Assembly: GCA_949498985.1 (NCBI GenBank) | Contig: CATECQ010000001.1 | Coordinates: 49,404 to 113,403, forward strand | DNA: 64,000 bases | Direction: 5' to 3' | DNA from: Glaciecola sp. HTCC2999 | Lineage (GTDB): Bacteria > Pseudomonadota > Gammaproteobacteria > Enterobacterales > Alteromonadaceae | Part shown: positions 7,661-17,871 of the stretch, piece by piece | Layout of the letters: the number at the start of each line of letters is the position of its first letter | Position numbering within the stretch: the first letter of the stretch is position 1 | Notes under the pieces: model-generated | What the model was told of the DNA's origin: nothing | What the model saw: the letters and a program-made list of their open reading frames with translations, nothing else | Databases searched by the model: none | Translations under genes and position numbers: made by a program

Positions 7661-8910
7661 AACGTTTTGACACCCATTTCTTGGAGCTTATTTCCCATAC
7701 TGACTATTGAACCTCGCCCAGTCGATAATTTCTTCATTGCATTATCGTAAGTCGATTGAGTCATGTTCAATTGCTTGCCAATTTTTTCCATTTCCTGAAC
7801 ATAATTGGCGAGTTTATCATGCAATTTTGTCGCTTGTTCGGCTATTTCATGAGACCGATTAATACGTTTTTCAGTCTGCCAAATGTTATTAATCGTTTTC
7901 AATGCAATCATCAAATTACTCGGACTCACCAACATAATATTGAGCTGAAGAGCTTCATTAATGATATTAGGATCTTCGATCATGGCAGCTTGGAACGCAG
8001 CTTCAGAAGCTAAAAATAATAATACATAATCCAATGATTGGATCCCATAAGCGCGGCTATAATTCTTTTGTGACAATCCTTTGACATGTTGTCTAATCGA
8101 TTGTAAATGAGCTTTGCTGTGTGATGCACGTGTTGCATCATCAGAGGCTTTAAACATTCTCTCATAAGCAGTAAGTGATACTTTAGAATCAATAATCACC
8201 GCTTTATTATTAGGTAAATTGACCACAATATCCGGTTGTAATAGACGCCCTTGTTCATCACGTATTGAAGCTTGGCGAATAAATTCTTGCCCTTCAGTTA
8301 ATCCGCAATTAGATAAAATAGATTCCAGAACGATTTCACCCCAATTACCTTGTTGTTTATTATCGCCTTTTAGCGCTTCTGTTAATGCTAATGCTTGAGC
8401 ATTGATCGTTTCATTCAGCGTTTTGAGACTATGAATTTCTTGTTTTAATGCCGCGCGTTCAAGCCCTTCTTGACGAGATTGTTGTGATATTTGCTGTTTA
8501 AACTCATCTAATTTTGCTTGTAACGGTTGAACCACATGTTGCATTGACTGTTGATTGACATTAGTAAACTGCTTAGTTTTTTGGTCAAAAATTTGATTAG
8601 CGATGCGCTCGAATCTATCTGATAGTTGCTGCTCAGCTTGTTGCATCATTACCATTTTTTCTTTTGAAGACTCCTGCAACGATTGTAAAGAAGCACTTAA
8701 CGCACTATTTGCAACTTGATATTCTGTATTTGATTCTTGTAGGGCTGTTAATTGTGTACTAATACCCTGGATATGTTGTTCATATTTATTACGTAAACGA
8801 AACTGCGTAAGCCAATAGGAAACAATGCTACTGATTAACATCATACTCACTATTACCCACCATACATTGGATATTATCAAAGTGGTGAATTGTTCGACAT
8901 AAATCGCCAT
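7639..8910 (-). CDS. rmuC: DNA recombination protein RmuC
   Basis: A 423-residue RmuC protein. Residues 10-30 form a single N-terminal membrane helix, a long coiled coil rich in Gln and Glu follows (about 33-175), and then the nuclease-like core with KGDNKQQGNWGEIVLE and AVIIDSKVSLTAYE. E. coli RmuC limits inversions at short repeats, and its fold resembles restriction-type nucleases. A perfect LexA box lies upstream (8974-8989), so SOS induction is likely here. The hairpin at 8931-8954 separates it from fumarase. It is convergent with the osmC-like gene and the ends share a terminator. Confidence 0.92.
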   Translation of the reverse strand: MAIYVEQFTTLIISNVWWVIVSMMLISSIVSYWLTQFRLRNKYEQHIQGISTQLTALQESNTEYQVANSALSASLQSLQESSKEKMVMMQQAEQQLSDRFERIANQIFDQKTKQFTNVNQQSMQHVVQPLQAKLDEFKQQISQQSRQEGLERAALKQEIHSLKTLNETINAQALALTEALKGDNKQQGNWGEIVLESILSNCGLTEGQEFIRQASIRDEQGRLLQPDIVVNLPNNKAVIIDSKVSLTAYERMFKASDDATRASHSKAHLQSIRQHVKGLSQKNYSRAYGIQSLDYVLLFLASEAAFQAAMIEDPNIINEALQLNIMLVSPSNLMIALKTINNIWQTEKRINRSHEIAEQATKLHDKLANYVQEMEKIGKQLNMTQSTYDNAMKKLSTGRGSIVSMGNKLQEMGVKTFKTLPKD

Positions 8911-8930
8911 AGGTTAAGCCTTAATTTAAA

Positions 8931-8954
8931 CAAAAAACGCCGCATAAGCGACGT
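8931..8954 (-). terminator. Terminator downstream of fumarase
   Basis: Read on the minus strand, ACGTCGC-TTAT-GCGGCGT forms a 7-bp stem with one G-U pair and is followed by a run of T. It lies 48 bases past the fumarase stop and about 20 bases before rmuC. Confidence 0.65.
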
Positions 8955-8959
8955 ATTTA

Positions 8960-8989
8960 AATATACCAAAGTACTGTATGTAAATACAG
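8960..8989 (-). promoter_or_regulatory. LexA box and probable promoter of rmuC
   Basis: CTGT-N8-ACAG is perfect at 8974-8989 (flanks TA...AC as in the SOS consensus). On the minus strand an extended -10 (TGG-TATATT, core 8960-8965) follows 8 bases after the box, so bound LexA would cover the -35/spacer region. The start point would fall near 8953, at the 5' edge of the fumarase terminator hairpin. Confidence 0.7.
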
Positions 8990-9001
8990 ACTATTTACTA
9001 A

Positions 9002-10534
9002 TTACTTTCCTTGAAGCTTAGCATCCAGTTCAGCTATTTTAGCTTGCCAAATGGCAGGCCCTGTTTCATGAGCATTGCTACCAGTAGAATCTACCGCAAC
9101 AGTCACTGGCATATCTTCAACTTCAAACTCATATATAGCTTCCATACCTAAGTCCTCAAATGCCACAACGCGCGATTTTTTAATGGCTTTAGACACTAAA
9201 TATGCGGCACCGCCCACTGCCATCAAATAAACAGACTTATGTTTAGCGATGCTTGCAACAGTTGCAGGTCCTCGCTCAGCTTTACCAATCATGCCTAATA
9301 AGCCCGTTTGTTCAAGCATCATATCAGTGAATTTATCCATGCGCGTTGCTGTAGTAGGACCTGCTGGACCTACTACTTCATCACCGACGGCATCCACAGG
9401 ACCCACGTAGTAAATGAAACGGTCGGTTAAATCAACACCATCTGGCAAACCCTCGCCGTTTTGTAGCATCGTTTGTATACGCTTATGGGCCGCATCACGG
9501 CCAGTCAACATCTTACCGGATAACAGAACTGTTTCACCGACTTTCCAATCTAGAATAGACTCTTTAGTCAGCTCATCCATATTCACTCGACGTGTATTTT
9601 CACTGACTTCCCAAGTAACTTCAGGCCAGTCTTCTAACTTTGGTGCTTGTAAGTCAGCAGGTCCAGATCCATCAAGATAAAAATGAGCATGACGTGTTGC
9701 CGCACAATTTGGGATCATGACTACCGGCTTTGAAGCAGCATGCGTTGGTAGCGATTTAATTTTAATATCAACTACGGTTGTTAAACCGCCAAGACCTTGT
9801 GCACCTATACCTAAATCATTGACTTTTTTAAAAATATCAACACGTAATTTTTCTTCGGTTGTTTCTGGGCCTCGAGCAATAAGCTCTTGAATGTCAACAG
9901 GATCCATTAACGATTCTTTTGCTAATACACCCGCTTTTTCAGCTGTGCCACCAATACCTATACCTAACATCCCTGGAGGACACCACCCCGCTCCCATTGT
10001 AGGTAATGTTTTCACGACCCATTCAGCAATGTCATCAGAAGGATTAAGCATGACCATTTTCGATTTATTTTCACTACCGCCACCTTTAGCTGCAATCATA
10101 ACTTCGATTTTATCACCTGCAACCATATCAATATGGACCACTGCAGGAGTATTGTCTTTGGTATTAACACGTGTACCTGCTGGATCAGCGACAATCGAAG
10201 CGCGAAGAGGGTTATCAACATTGTTATAAGCTCGTCGAGTCCCCTCATCGACCATTTCTTGAACGGTTAAATCATGTTTATCAAATTGAACTTGCATCCC
10301 AATTTTCACAAAACAGGTCACAATTCCTGTATCCTGACAAAGTGGACGTTTACCTTCAGCTGACATACGGGAATTGATTAAAATTTGTGCCATAGCATCT
10401 TTTGCTGCTTGGCTCTCTTCACGCTCATATGCTGCTTCTACTGCTTTAACATAATCCAGTGGATGGTAATAAGAAATGAATTGCAATGCATCTTCAATGC
10501 TATCGATAAAATCTTGTTGGCGAATAACTGTCAT
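9002..10534 (-). CDS. fumA: Fumarate hydratase class I (Fe-S, FumA/FumB type)
   Basis: A 510-residue class I fumarase, the oxygen-sensitive [4Fe-4S] enzyme that interconverts fumarate and malate in the TCA cycle. Seen: LCQDTGIVTCFVKIG with the first cluster cysteine, AAKGGGSENKSKM, GIGIGGTAEKAGVLAK, and the C-terminal beta domain with GPAGPTTATRMD. Length fits the two-domain single-chain form. It is a single gene, divergent from pabB and ended by a hairpin at 8931-8954. FumA and FumB types cannot be separated by eye. Confidence 0.93.
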   Translation of the reverse strand: MTVIRQQDFIDSIEDALQFISYYHPLDYVKAVEAAYEREESQAAKDAMAQILINSRMSAEGKRPLCQDTGIVTCFVKIGMQVQFDKHDLTVQEMVDEGTRRAYNNVDNPLRASIVADPAGTRVNTKDNTPAVVHIDMVAGDKIEVMIAAKGGGSENKSKMVMLNPSDDIAEWVVKTLPTMGAGWCPPGMLGIGIGGTAEKAGVLAKESLMDPVDIQELIARGPETTEEKLRVDIFKKVNDLGIGAQGLGGLTTVVDIKIKSLPTHAASKPVVMIPNCAATRHAHFYLDGSGPADLQAPKLEDWPEVTWEVSENTRRVNMDELTKESILDWKVGETVLLSGKMLTGRDAAHKRIQTMLQNGEGLPDGVDLTDRFIYYVGPVDAVGDEVVGPAGPTTATRMDKFTDMMLEQTGLLGMIGKAERGPATVASIAKHKSVYLMAVGGAAYLVSKAIKKSRVVAFEDLGMEAIYEFEVEDMPVTVAVDSTGSNAHETGPAIWQAKIAELDAKLQGK

Positions 10535-10590
10535 GCCGACTCCATAAATTAAGTGATCCTAAGTACATGATCATCAGTTAATAATTAGCT

Positions 10591-10596
10591 TATAAT
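10591..10596 (+). promoter_or_regulatory. Possible -10 box of pabB
   Basis: TATAAT at 10591-10596, 59 bases before the pabB GTG, in the divergent fumarase/pabB spacer. No good -35 at 17 bases, so support is limited. Confidence 0.3.
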
Positions 10597-10654
10597 AGTA
10601 ACCTGTGTTGCTACACAACAAAAGTCTTAACCTTACAACTTTGGTGTCAAATCT

Positions 10655-12136
10655 GTGCTAACAATAAAAACATTAACTGAGTTTGCCCATATTCCTCCGC
10701 AAATTTTATTTGGCTATCTTGCACCCTCTGCGAACAGTATTCTGCTTGATAGCACAAATAACTCTGGTGCTGATGCGCGTTTTGATATTTTATTAAGTCA
10801 TCCCGTCGCAACCTATTCAATGCAAAACAGTCAAGGTCACTTAAACGTTAACGATATCATTCGCTCTGAAATATCTGCAGCAACATATGAACAAATCATG
10901 TTGCAGTCAGATCCTTTTGTTGCACTATCCATGCTCCATTCGACCATTTTTGATAATGCTAACCCGCAAAAACTCATCAACGCTTCAGAACAACAGCAAC
11001 TCGCCAACCAATTACCTTTTTTGGTAGGGGCCGCTGGATATGCTGGATATGATACAGGACGGGTGTTAGAGACATTACCTTCGATAAATGCTAATGAGTA
11101 CCTGACTCCAGATTTTCAATACAGTATCTATTTGCACAGTATTATTTTTGATAAACAAGAAACCAAGTATTATTTGATATCTGATGAGCGCGCCACAACA
11201 CTTGTGGATGAAACGTTGAATGCTTTGGTAAAAACAATACCTCACTCAGCGAAGGACACCTTGTCTCATATACCCCCTTTTGCTTTAACAGCACCATGGC
11301 AAGCGAATATGGATAAAGCCACATACATTCAACATCTTGCACAACTACAAAATTACATTAAAGCAGGGGATTGTTATCAAACAAACTTTGCGCAACGTTT
11401 TACAACGCATTATCACGGACATGAATATGATGCTTATTTACAATTAAGAGAACATAATAATGCGCCGTTTTCAGCGTTTATTAACACCAGTCATGGGGCA
11501 ATTTTGTCCATTTCACCTGAACGTTTTATTCAGGTTCGCAACGAACAGGTAGAAACTAAGCCTATAAAAGGCACCATGCCACGTTATGAAGATAATGCTA
11601 AGGACCAAGCATCTGCTCATAGCCTGCTTAACAGCGAAAAAAACCAAGCTGAAAACTTGATGATCGTCGATTTACTGCGTAACGATTTATCTAAACATTG
11701 TGCTCCACATTCAGTCAAAGTACCTAAGTTATTTGCACTTGAATCTTATCCAGCAGTACATCATATGGTGTCGACTGTCACTGGTAAATTAGCTCACAAT
11801 AGTTCTGTATTTGAGTTATTGTCAGGTGCCTTCCCAGGTGGTTCAATTACCGGAGCCCCAAAAGTACGTGCTATGGAAATCATCGAAGAGCTAGAACCTC
11901 ATCGACGAAATATTTACTGCGGTGCTATCGGTTATATTGGGATACGCCATGATGTAGATTCCAATATTTGTATTCGTACATTATTATGTGAACAAGGCCA
12001 AATTTTTTGCTGGGCTGGTGGAGGGATCGTGCTAGACTCTGAAGCAGAGCAAGAATATGACGAGACCCTCGCGAAAGTGTCAAAAATACTTCCCATCCTC
12101 AAACAGGAAAGCAATTGGACAAAGCTCAATTTTTAA
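10655..12136 (+). CDS. pabB: Aminodeoxychorismate synthase component I, PabB
   Basis: A 493-residue chorismate-utilising enzyme with a GTG start. With a PabA-type glutaminase it aminates chorismate to 4-amino-4-deoxychorismate for folate. Seen: KAGDCYQTNFAQRF, the PIKGTMPR motif, and the C-terminal FPGGSITGAPKVRAMEIIEE with ELEPHRR, the chorismate/Mg site. The PIKGT form (Lys in place of the TrpE-type Ala) is the PabB signature. Its 3' end overlaps nudL by 22 bases. The partner lyase gene pabC is in this window at about 35.1 kb; pabA is not seen. Confidence 0.92.
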   Translation: MLTIKTLTEFAHIPPQILFGYLAPSANSILLDSTNNSGADARFDILLSHPVATYSMQNSQGHLNVNDIIRSEISAATYEQIMLQSDPFVALSMLHSTIFDNANPQKLINASEQQQLANQLPFLVGAAGYAGYDTGRVLETLPSINANEYLTPDFQYSIYLHSIIFDKQETKYYLISDERATTLVDETLNALVKTIPHSAKDTLSHIPPFALTAPWQANMDKATYIQHLAQLQNYIKAGDCYQTNFAQRFTTHYHGHEYDAYLQLREHNNAPFSAFINTSHGAILSISPERFIQVRNEQVETKPIKGTMPRYEDNAKDQASAHSLLNSEKNQAENLMIVDLLRNDLSKHCAPHSVKVPKLFALESYPAVHHMVSTVTGKLAHNSSVFELLSGAFPGGSITGAPKVRAMEIIEELEPHRRNIYCGAIGYIGIRHDVDSNICIRTLLCEQGQIFCWAGGGIVLDSEAEQEYDETLAKVSKILPILKQESNWTKLNF

Positions 12137-12705
12137 AAGCCTTTCATCATTGCCGAATCATTCCTGACGAACAAGATTTCCCGGCATTATTAGATGCGTC
12201 TTACCATCAACGTAGCGCTGCTGTTTTAGTCGTGTTAGTTGAAAGAGAACATGGTTTAAATATTGTCCTTACGCGTCGTGCTGGTCATTTAAAACATCAC
12301 GCAGGTCAAATATCCTTTCCTGGTGGTAAATATGAAGAAACGGATGATGATCTACAACACACTGCTTTAAGAGAGACACAAGAAGAAATTGGTCTATCCC
12401 TCACCTCCTCTCATGTAATTGGCGCTATTGGCAATTACACAACAATATCGGGATTCAGGGTAAAACCTTACATAGCGATTACCGATACAATTCCGGCATT
12501 GAAAATAGATTCAAATGAAGTTGAATATGCTTTTGAAGTACCTCTAGCACATTGTTTAGCAAAAGATAATTGGTTATCGCACCCAGTAACACGCTTCGAG
12601 AAAACCTATCAAGTCTATTTTATACATTGGGGAGATACATATATATGGGGCGCCACTGCAGGAATCATCAAAAACCTCTCTAATCATATTTTAGGTGAAG
12701 GATAG
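12115..12705 (+). CDS. nudL: NUDIX hydrolase, CoA pyrophosphatase NudL type
   Basis: A 196-residue NUDIX protein. The NUDIX box is visible as GGKYEETDDDLQHTALRETQ followed by EEIGL, preceded by LKHHAGQISFPGG, the UPF0035 pattern of coenzyme A pyrophosphatases. It is predicted to split CoA or its oxidised forms to phosphopantetheine and adenosine 3',5'-bisphosphate. The start is a TTG at 12115 with AGGAAAG six bases upstream, inside the pabB 3' end, so translation is probably coupled. E. coli nudL (yeaB) is also next to pabB, then sdaA, the order found here. Confidence 0.88.
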   Translation: MDKAQFLKAFHHCRIIPDEQDFPALLDASYHQRSAAVLVVLVEREHGLNIVLTRRAGHLKHHAGQISFPGGKYEETDDDLQHTALRETQEEIGLSLTSSHVIGAIGNYTTISGFRVKPYIAITDTIPALKIDSNEVEYAFEVPLAHCLAKDNWLSHPVTRFEKTYQVYFIHWGDTYIWGATAGIIKNLSNHILGEG

Positions 12706-12858
12706 GCATTCGTTCGTTCTTTATATTTAATGACTCTGGGCTCCTTCTGAATACTTAAGATTAACTTTTCTAATACAATTCATTAATAAATGTCATTAGT
12801 CATCCCCGCCTCCTTCGTGCAGAATTCCTCTTATTAACAATTATTTAGGCGACGCAAA

Positions 12859-14232
12859 ATGATCAGTGTTTTTGATATGTTTAGTATTGGGATTGGTCCT
12901 TCAAGCTCGCATACTGTTGGTCCAATGCGCGCAGCATTTGCGTTTGCAAACTCTCTTGTTACACATCACGATGCACCTCACATCACCCATCTCCAAATAG
13001 AACTTTTTGGTTCTTTGGGTCAAACCGGAAAAGGGCATGGTACGGGGAAAGCGATCATATTAGGATTATCAGGTTTAGAACCTGAAGTTGTTGATGTAGA
13101 TAGCATTGCACCTTTACTGAAAAAAGTACATGATTCTCAAATTTTAACCTTAGCAGGAAGTTTAACTATCGATTTTAGCCGGTCAGATGCCATTATATTT
13201 CATCGACGTCAATCTCTTCCTAAACACGCTAATGCTATGATTTTTAAGGCGTTCAATGAGAAGAAATTACTAAAATCTGATATATACTACTCGACTGGTG
13301 GTGGCTTTATTGTCCACGATGATGATTATTGCAAGGATAATCAAGCAGCGAAAGGGCCTACGCCTCTAGCACCTATTTATCCATTTTCCAACGCTAAACA
13401 GTTAATCGAACAATGTCATAAACATGGTATTACTATCAGTACATTAATGCTAAAAAATGAATCCGTCGTGCGTCCAGTTGATGAAATTAAACATCAGCTA
13501 CTGCATCTCTGGCAAATTATGCAACAATCTATTCAACGGGGTATAGCTACCGAAGGAATATTACCTGGTGGATTAAAAATAACTCGTCGAGCCCCTGGCT
13601 TGTTTCGTCGTTTACAGCATGAAAAAACGACCGACCCAATGCAAGCAATGGATTGGGTTAATTTGTATGCGCTTGCAATTAATGAAGAAAATGCTGCCGG
13701 TGGTCAAGTCGTGACAGCACCAACCAATGGTGCTGCAGGTATCATTCCTGCTGTTCTTGCTTATTACAATAAATTTGTTGCTCATGTTGATGATAATACA
13801 GCGTGCCGATACTTATTGACTGCAGCAGCTATTGGAATCCTATTTAAGAAAAATGCATCAATCTCAGGCGCTGAAGTCGGTTGCCAAGGCGAAATTGGGG
13901 TTGCATGTTCCATGGCTGCTGCTGCTCTGACAGAAATTTTAGGGGGAAATGTTACAGCGGTAGAGAATGCCGCTGAAATTGGCATGGAGCATAACCTTGG
14001 ATTGACTTGTGATCCTGTCGGTGGACTTGTCCAAATCCCATGTATAGAAAGAAATGCAATGGGAGCCATTAAAGCAATCAATGCCTCTCGTATCGCGTTA
14101 AGGGGCGATGGTAATCACAAAGTATCGTTAGATAAAGTAATCAAAACTATGCGCGAGACTGGGATGGATATGAGAAGTAAATATAAAGAAACCGCACGAG
14201 GCGGTTTAGCCGTAAATATTATCGAATGCTGA
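12859..14232 (+). CDS. sdaA: L-serine ammonia-lyase SdaA
   Basis: A 457-residue single-chain L-serine dehydratase with an oxygen-labile [4Fe-4S] cluster, converting serine to pyruvate and ammonia. Seen: [20 protein letters not shown] at the start of the beta domain, [13 protein letters not shown] and [20 protein letters not shown] in the catalytic alpha domain, and the conserved C-terminal [12 protein letters not shown]. Ribosome site AGGCGA lies ahead of the ATG. It follows nudL by about 150 bases, as in E. coli pabB-nudL-sdaA, but that spacer suggests a separate promoter. Convergent with cysB. Confidence 0.94.
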   Translation: MISVFDMFSIGIGPSSSHTVGPMRAAFAFANSLVTHHDAPHITHLQIELFGSLGQTGKGHGTGKAIILGLSGLEPEVVDVDSIAPLLKKVHDSQILTLAGSLTIDFSRSDAIIFHRRQSLPKHANAMIFKAFNEKKLLKSDIYYSTGGGFIVHDDDYCKDNQAAKGPTPLAPIYPFSNAKQLIEQCHKHGITISTLMLKNESVVRPVDEIKHQLLHLWQIMQQSIQRGIATEGILPGGLKITRRAPGLFRRLQHEKTTDPMQAMDWVNLYALAINEENAAGGQVVTAPTNGAAGIIPAVLAYYNKFVAHVDDNTACRYLLTAAAIGILFKKNASISGAEVGCQGEIGVACSMAAAALTEILGGNVTAVENAAEIGMEHNLGLTCDPVGGLVQIPCIERNAMGAIKAINASRIALRGDGNHKVSLDKVIKTMRETGMDMRSKYKETARGGLAVNIIEC

Positions 14233-14258
14233 AGAAGATTAAAGGGTGATAATCCCCC

Positions 14259-15254
<996 letters not shown>

Positions 15255-15331
15255 TTATTCATAAAATTTATAACGAACGAGAGTAAATTGCTAGTTCTTT
15301 ATGCTCAAACACATAATAAATATGCATTCTA

Positions 15332-16225
15332 TTAGCTTTCCACAATCCTCAAAAATGCTTGAGTCGTCACTGATAACTGTTGATAAGGGTTAGTAATAAT
15401 ACCGACTTTTCGTTGCAGTTTAGCTTCATTTAAACGACAACAGACTAAACCCAACTCTTCCATACGTTGAGAAGATAGCTGCGGCACTATCGCTATCCCA
15501 ATTTGCTGTTTGACTAACTGACCCAGTGTGCCAATTTGAGAAGCTTCGGCAATAATCTTTGGCTCGATACCCTGTTCTTTATAAACACTATCGATAAATA
15601 CACGTAAATTACTATTTTTATTCATGACGACCACATCAAAACTGGCTATATCATTGAGAGCCAGCGTTGTATGTTTAGCATCATTTAATGGATGATTTGC
15701 ATGCATTACGACCACAAACTGTTCAGTAAACAAAGGAGTAAAAGTCATATCTGAGTTCACTTTAGGTTCAAACGAAAATCCACACTCTACTTTCCCTGCT
15801 TGGACTAAATCAATGACCTTCTCCACGACTACATCTTCAATCTTAATAGAAATATTCGGATACATAGCATGAAATTCAAATAAATATTCAGGTAAATATC
15901 GTTCAGCAAATGACGGCATTGCTGCAACATTCAGTGAACCTACTTGTTTCGCAAAAACTGCTTGGATTTGCTCTATGGCATCTTGGTATTCAGTATATAA
16001 GCGTTGTGCAATAGGTAAAAATGTTTCCCCTTCTTTTGTTAACGATACAGTTCGGGTGGTACGTGCAAATAATTCTCCGCCCAATATATCCTCACACTTT
16101 TTTATAGCCGATGATAATGCCGGTTGTGTCACATGCATTTTTGTCGCCGCTTCAGCAAAGTTATGTGAGTGCGCCATCGTCAAAAATGCTTGTAACTGTT
16201 TGAAAGAAAGAGCCATTTTAAACAC
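15332..16225 (-). CDS. LysR-family transcriptional regulator divergent from scoAB
   Basis: A LysR-type regulator of about 295 residues, with winged helix FAEAATKMHVTQPALSSAIK at the N-terminus and a periplasmic-binding-protein-like effector domain after residue 90. Its likely start is the third-codon-later ATG at 16216 (MALSFKQLQAFL), since that gives the usual N-terminus. It is divergent from scoAB with about 110 bases between, the normal arrangement for a LysR regulator and its target, so control of ketone-body CoA transfer is inferred. The ligand is unknown. Confidence 0.85.
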   Translation of the reverse strand: MFKMALSFKQLQAFLTMAHSHNFAEAATKMHVTQPALSSAIKKCEDILGGELFARTTRTVSLTKEGETFLPIAQRLYTEYQDAIEQIQAVFAKQVGSLNVAAMPSFAERYLPEYLFEFHAMYPNISIKIEDVVVEKVIDLVQAGKVECGFSFEPKVNSDMTFTPLFTEQFVVVMHANHPLNDAKHTTLALNDIASFDVVVMNKNSNLRVFIDSVYKEQGIEPKIIAEASQIGTLGQLVKQQIGIAIVPQLSSQRMEELGLVCCRLNEAKLQRKVGIITNPYQQLSVTTQAFLRIVES

Positions 16226-16245
16226 CGCCTATTGATAAATAAAAT

Positions 16246-16298
16246 CTATTAATAGTTAATATAAATTAATTTTACATATTATTAAACTTTTTTATACT
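16246..16298 (+). promoter_or_regulatory. Divergent control region: small palindrome and candidate scoA promoter
   Basis: CTATTAATAG (16246-16255) is a perfect palindrome. TTTTAC (16270-16275) and TATACT (16293-16298) lie 17 bases apart, about 40 bases before scoA. The palindrome just upstream of the -35 is where a LysR activator would bind. The region is AT-rich, so both are tentative. Confidence 0.35.
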
Positions 16299-16339
16299 AA
16301 GCTTATAGATATCTTATCTTTCAACACATGGAGAATAAA

Positions 16340-17038
16340 ATGGCAGGTTTTGACAAAGTAGTCACCAGTTATGCCGAGGCAATGGCCGGTTTAGCAGATA
16401 ATATGACCGTTATTGCTGGCGGCTTTGGTTTATGTGGTATTCCAGAAGGGCTTATTGCGCAAATTAAAACAATGCAAACCAAAGGTTTAACCATAGTATC
16501 CAACAATTGTGGGGTGGATGGTTTTGGTTTAGGAATATTATTAGAAGATAAACAAGTCAAAAAAATGATCTCATCATATGTGGGTGAAAACGCCTTATTT
16601 GAGCAACAACTTTTAAACGGTGAATTAGCTGTCGAACTAACACCACAAGGCACTCTTGCAGAGAAAATGCGAGCAGGTGGAGCAGGTATCCCTGCGTTTT
16701 ACACCGCTACAGGTTATGGTACCCCAGTAGGCGAAGGCAAAGAATCTCGTGAATTTAATGGTCGACCTTATATTTTAGAAGAAGCTATTACTGGTGATTT
16801 CGCAATTATTAAAGCCTACAAAGCAGATAGATATGGTAATTGTATCTATCGTCATACTGCACAAAATTTCAATCCTATGGCCGCTACTGCTGGCAAAATC
16901 ACGGTGTTAGAAGTTGAAGAAATTGTCGAACCCGGTGAGCTAGAACCAAGTCAAATTCATACTCCAGGGATTTATATTGACCGTGTTATACAAGGCACTT
17001 TTGAAAAACGTATTGAACGTAAAGTATTGGCTAAATAA
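16340..17038 (+). CDS. scoA: 3-oxoacid CoA-transferase subunit A
   Basis: A 232-residue alpha subunit of a family I CoA transferase. Seen: [16 protein letters not shown] near the N-terminus, the glycine-rich [16 protein letters not shown] region, and [20 protein letters not shown]. It carries CoA from succinyl-CoA (or acetyl-CoA) to acetoacetate for ketone body or short-chain acid use. I chose the ATG at 16340 because GGAG lies eight bases upstream; an in-frame ATG at 16328 overlaps that ribosome site. It precedes scoB by 10 bases. Confidence 0.92.
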   Translation: MAGFDKVVTSYAEAMAGLADNMTVIAGGFGLCGIPEGLIAQIKTMQTKGLTIVSNNCGVDGFGLGILLEDKQVKKMISSYVGENALFEQQLLNGELAVELTPQGTLAEKMRAGGAGIPAFYTATGYGTPVGEGKESREFNGRPYILEEAITGDFAIIKAYKADRYGNCIYRHTAQNFNPMAATAGKITVLEVEEIVEPGELEPSQIHTPGIYIDRVIQGTFEKRIERKVLAK

Positions 17039-17048
17039 GGAGTATCAG

Positions 17049-17705
17049 ATGGCTTTATCAAGAGACCAAATCGCAATGCGCGTGGCCCAAGAATTCCAAG
17101 ACGGTGATTATGTGAATTTAGGCATTGGCATCCCCACACTGGCAGCTAACTATGTGCCTGATGATATAGAAGTGATGCTTCAATCTGAAAACGGCTTACT
17201 AGGTATGGGTCCTAACCCAACTCCAGAGCAACTTGATGCAGATATGATTAATGCAGGGAAAGAAACGGTAACGGCTGCTATTGGAGCAAGTATCTTTAGT
17301 TCAGCCGAAAGTTTCGCGATGATCCGTGGTGGACATGTAGATTTTACGGTATTAGGGGCATTTGAAGTGGATGTATCCGGCAACATTGCGTCATGGATGA
17401 TTCCAAACAAACTCATTAAAGGCATGGGAGGAGCGATGGACTTAGTCGCAGGTGCTAAAAATATCATCGTTACTATGACCCACGCTGATAAACACGGTAA
17501 TTCTAAATTATTACAAAGCTGTACCTTGCCATTAACGGGAGTGAATTGTATTACCCGTATCCTGACAGATTTAGCAGTGTTAGAAGTCAAAGAAGGCGCA
17601 TTTCATCTCGTTGAGCGTGCTCCAGGCGTTAGCGTTGATGAAATCCGTAGTAAAACAGCAGGCAAGCTGGTAGTGCCTCAAGATGTACCTGAAATGGTGT
17701 TTTAA
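17049..17705 (+). CDS. scoB: 3-oxoacid CoA-transferase subunit B
   Basis: A 218-residue beta subunit. The catalytic glutamate is in the [11 protein letters not shown] motif; [16 protein letters not shown] precedes it and [15 protein letters not shown] follows. It forms the glutamyl-CoA thioester intermediate and works as a heterotetramer with ScoA. AAGGAG sits at a good distance before the ATG at 17049; the open frame extends upstream into scoA but those residues are not part of the family. About 160 bases then separate it from the helicase, with no clear terminator. Confidence 0.93.
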   Translation: MALSRDQIAMRVAQEFQDGDYVNLGIGIPTLAANYVPDDIEVMLQSENGLLGMGPNPTPEQLDADMINAGKETVTAAIGASIFSSAESFAMIRGGHVDFTVLGAFEVDVSGNIASWMIPNKLIKGMGGAMDLVAGAKNIIVTMTHADKHGNSKLLQSCTLPLTGVNCITRILTDLAVLEVKEGAFHLVERAPGVSVDEIRSKTAGKLVVPQDVPEMVF

Positions 17706-17813
17706 TAATGTCAGTCACATTGCCGGTAGTTTAATTTTTTAAATTCCATAAGAAAAGGAAGTGGCATTTGGTATTTAACTCTTTTTATAAAAATAGTACT
17801 GATACCTTCTATT

Positions 17814-17822
17814 TGTTATAAT
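17814..17822 (+). promoter_or_regulatory. Extended -10 element of the DEAD-box helicase gene
   Basis: TG-T-TATAAT at 17814-17822 is a perfect extended -10, about 50 bases before the helicase start. No clear -35. This leaves a short 5' leader (about 45 bases). Confidence 0.45.
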
Positions 17823-17871
17823 TAAAAGCTTAATAGCTATGATGCTAATTTTTTTGTAACAAGGGATGCTT

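Noticed and set aside
7756..8192. Open frames on both strands inside rmuC
   Set aside because: They lie within a well-supported gene and have no recognisable product.
14189..14207. Perfect hairpin (AAACCGC / GCGGTTT, 5-base loop) followed by T's
   Set aside because: It lies inside the sdaA coding region, in the conserved C-terminal motif, so it is explained by the protein; no reason to call it a terminator.
17706..17865. Small RNA or riboswitch between scoB and the helicase
   Set aside because: Only AT-rich sequence and a -10 box are seen; no stable paired structure.
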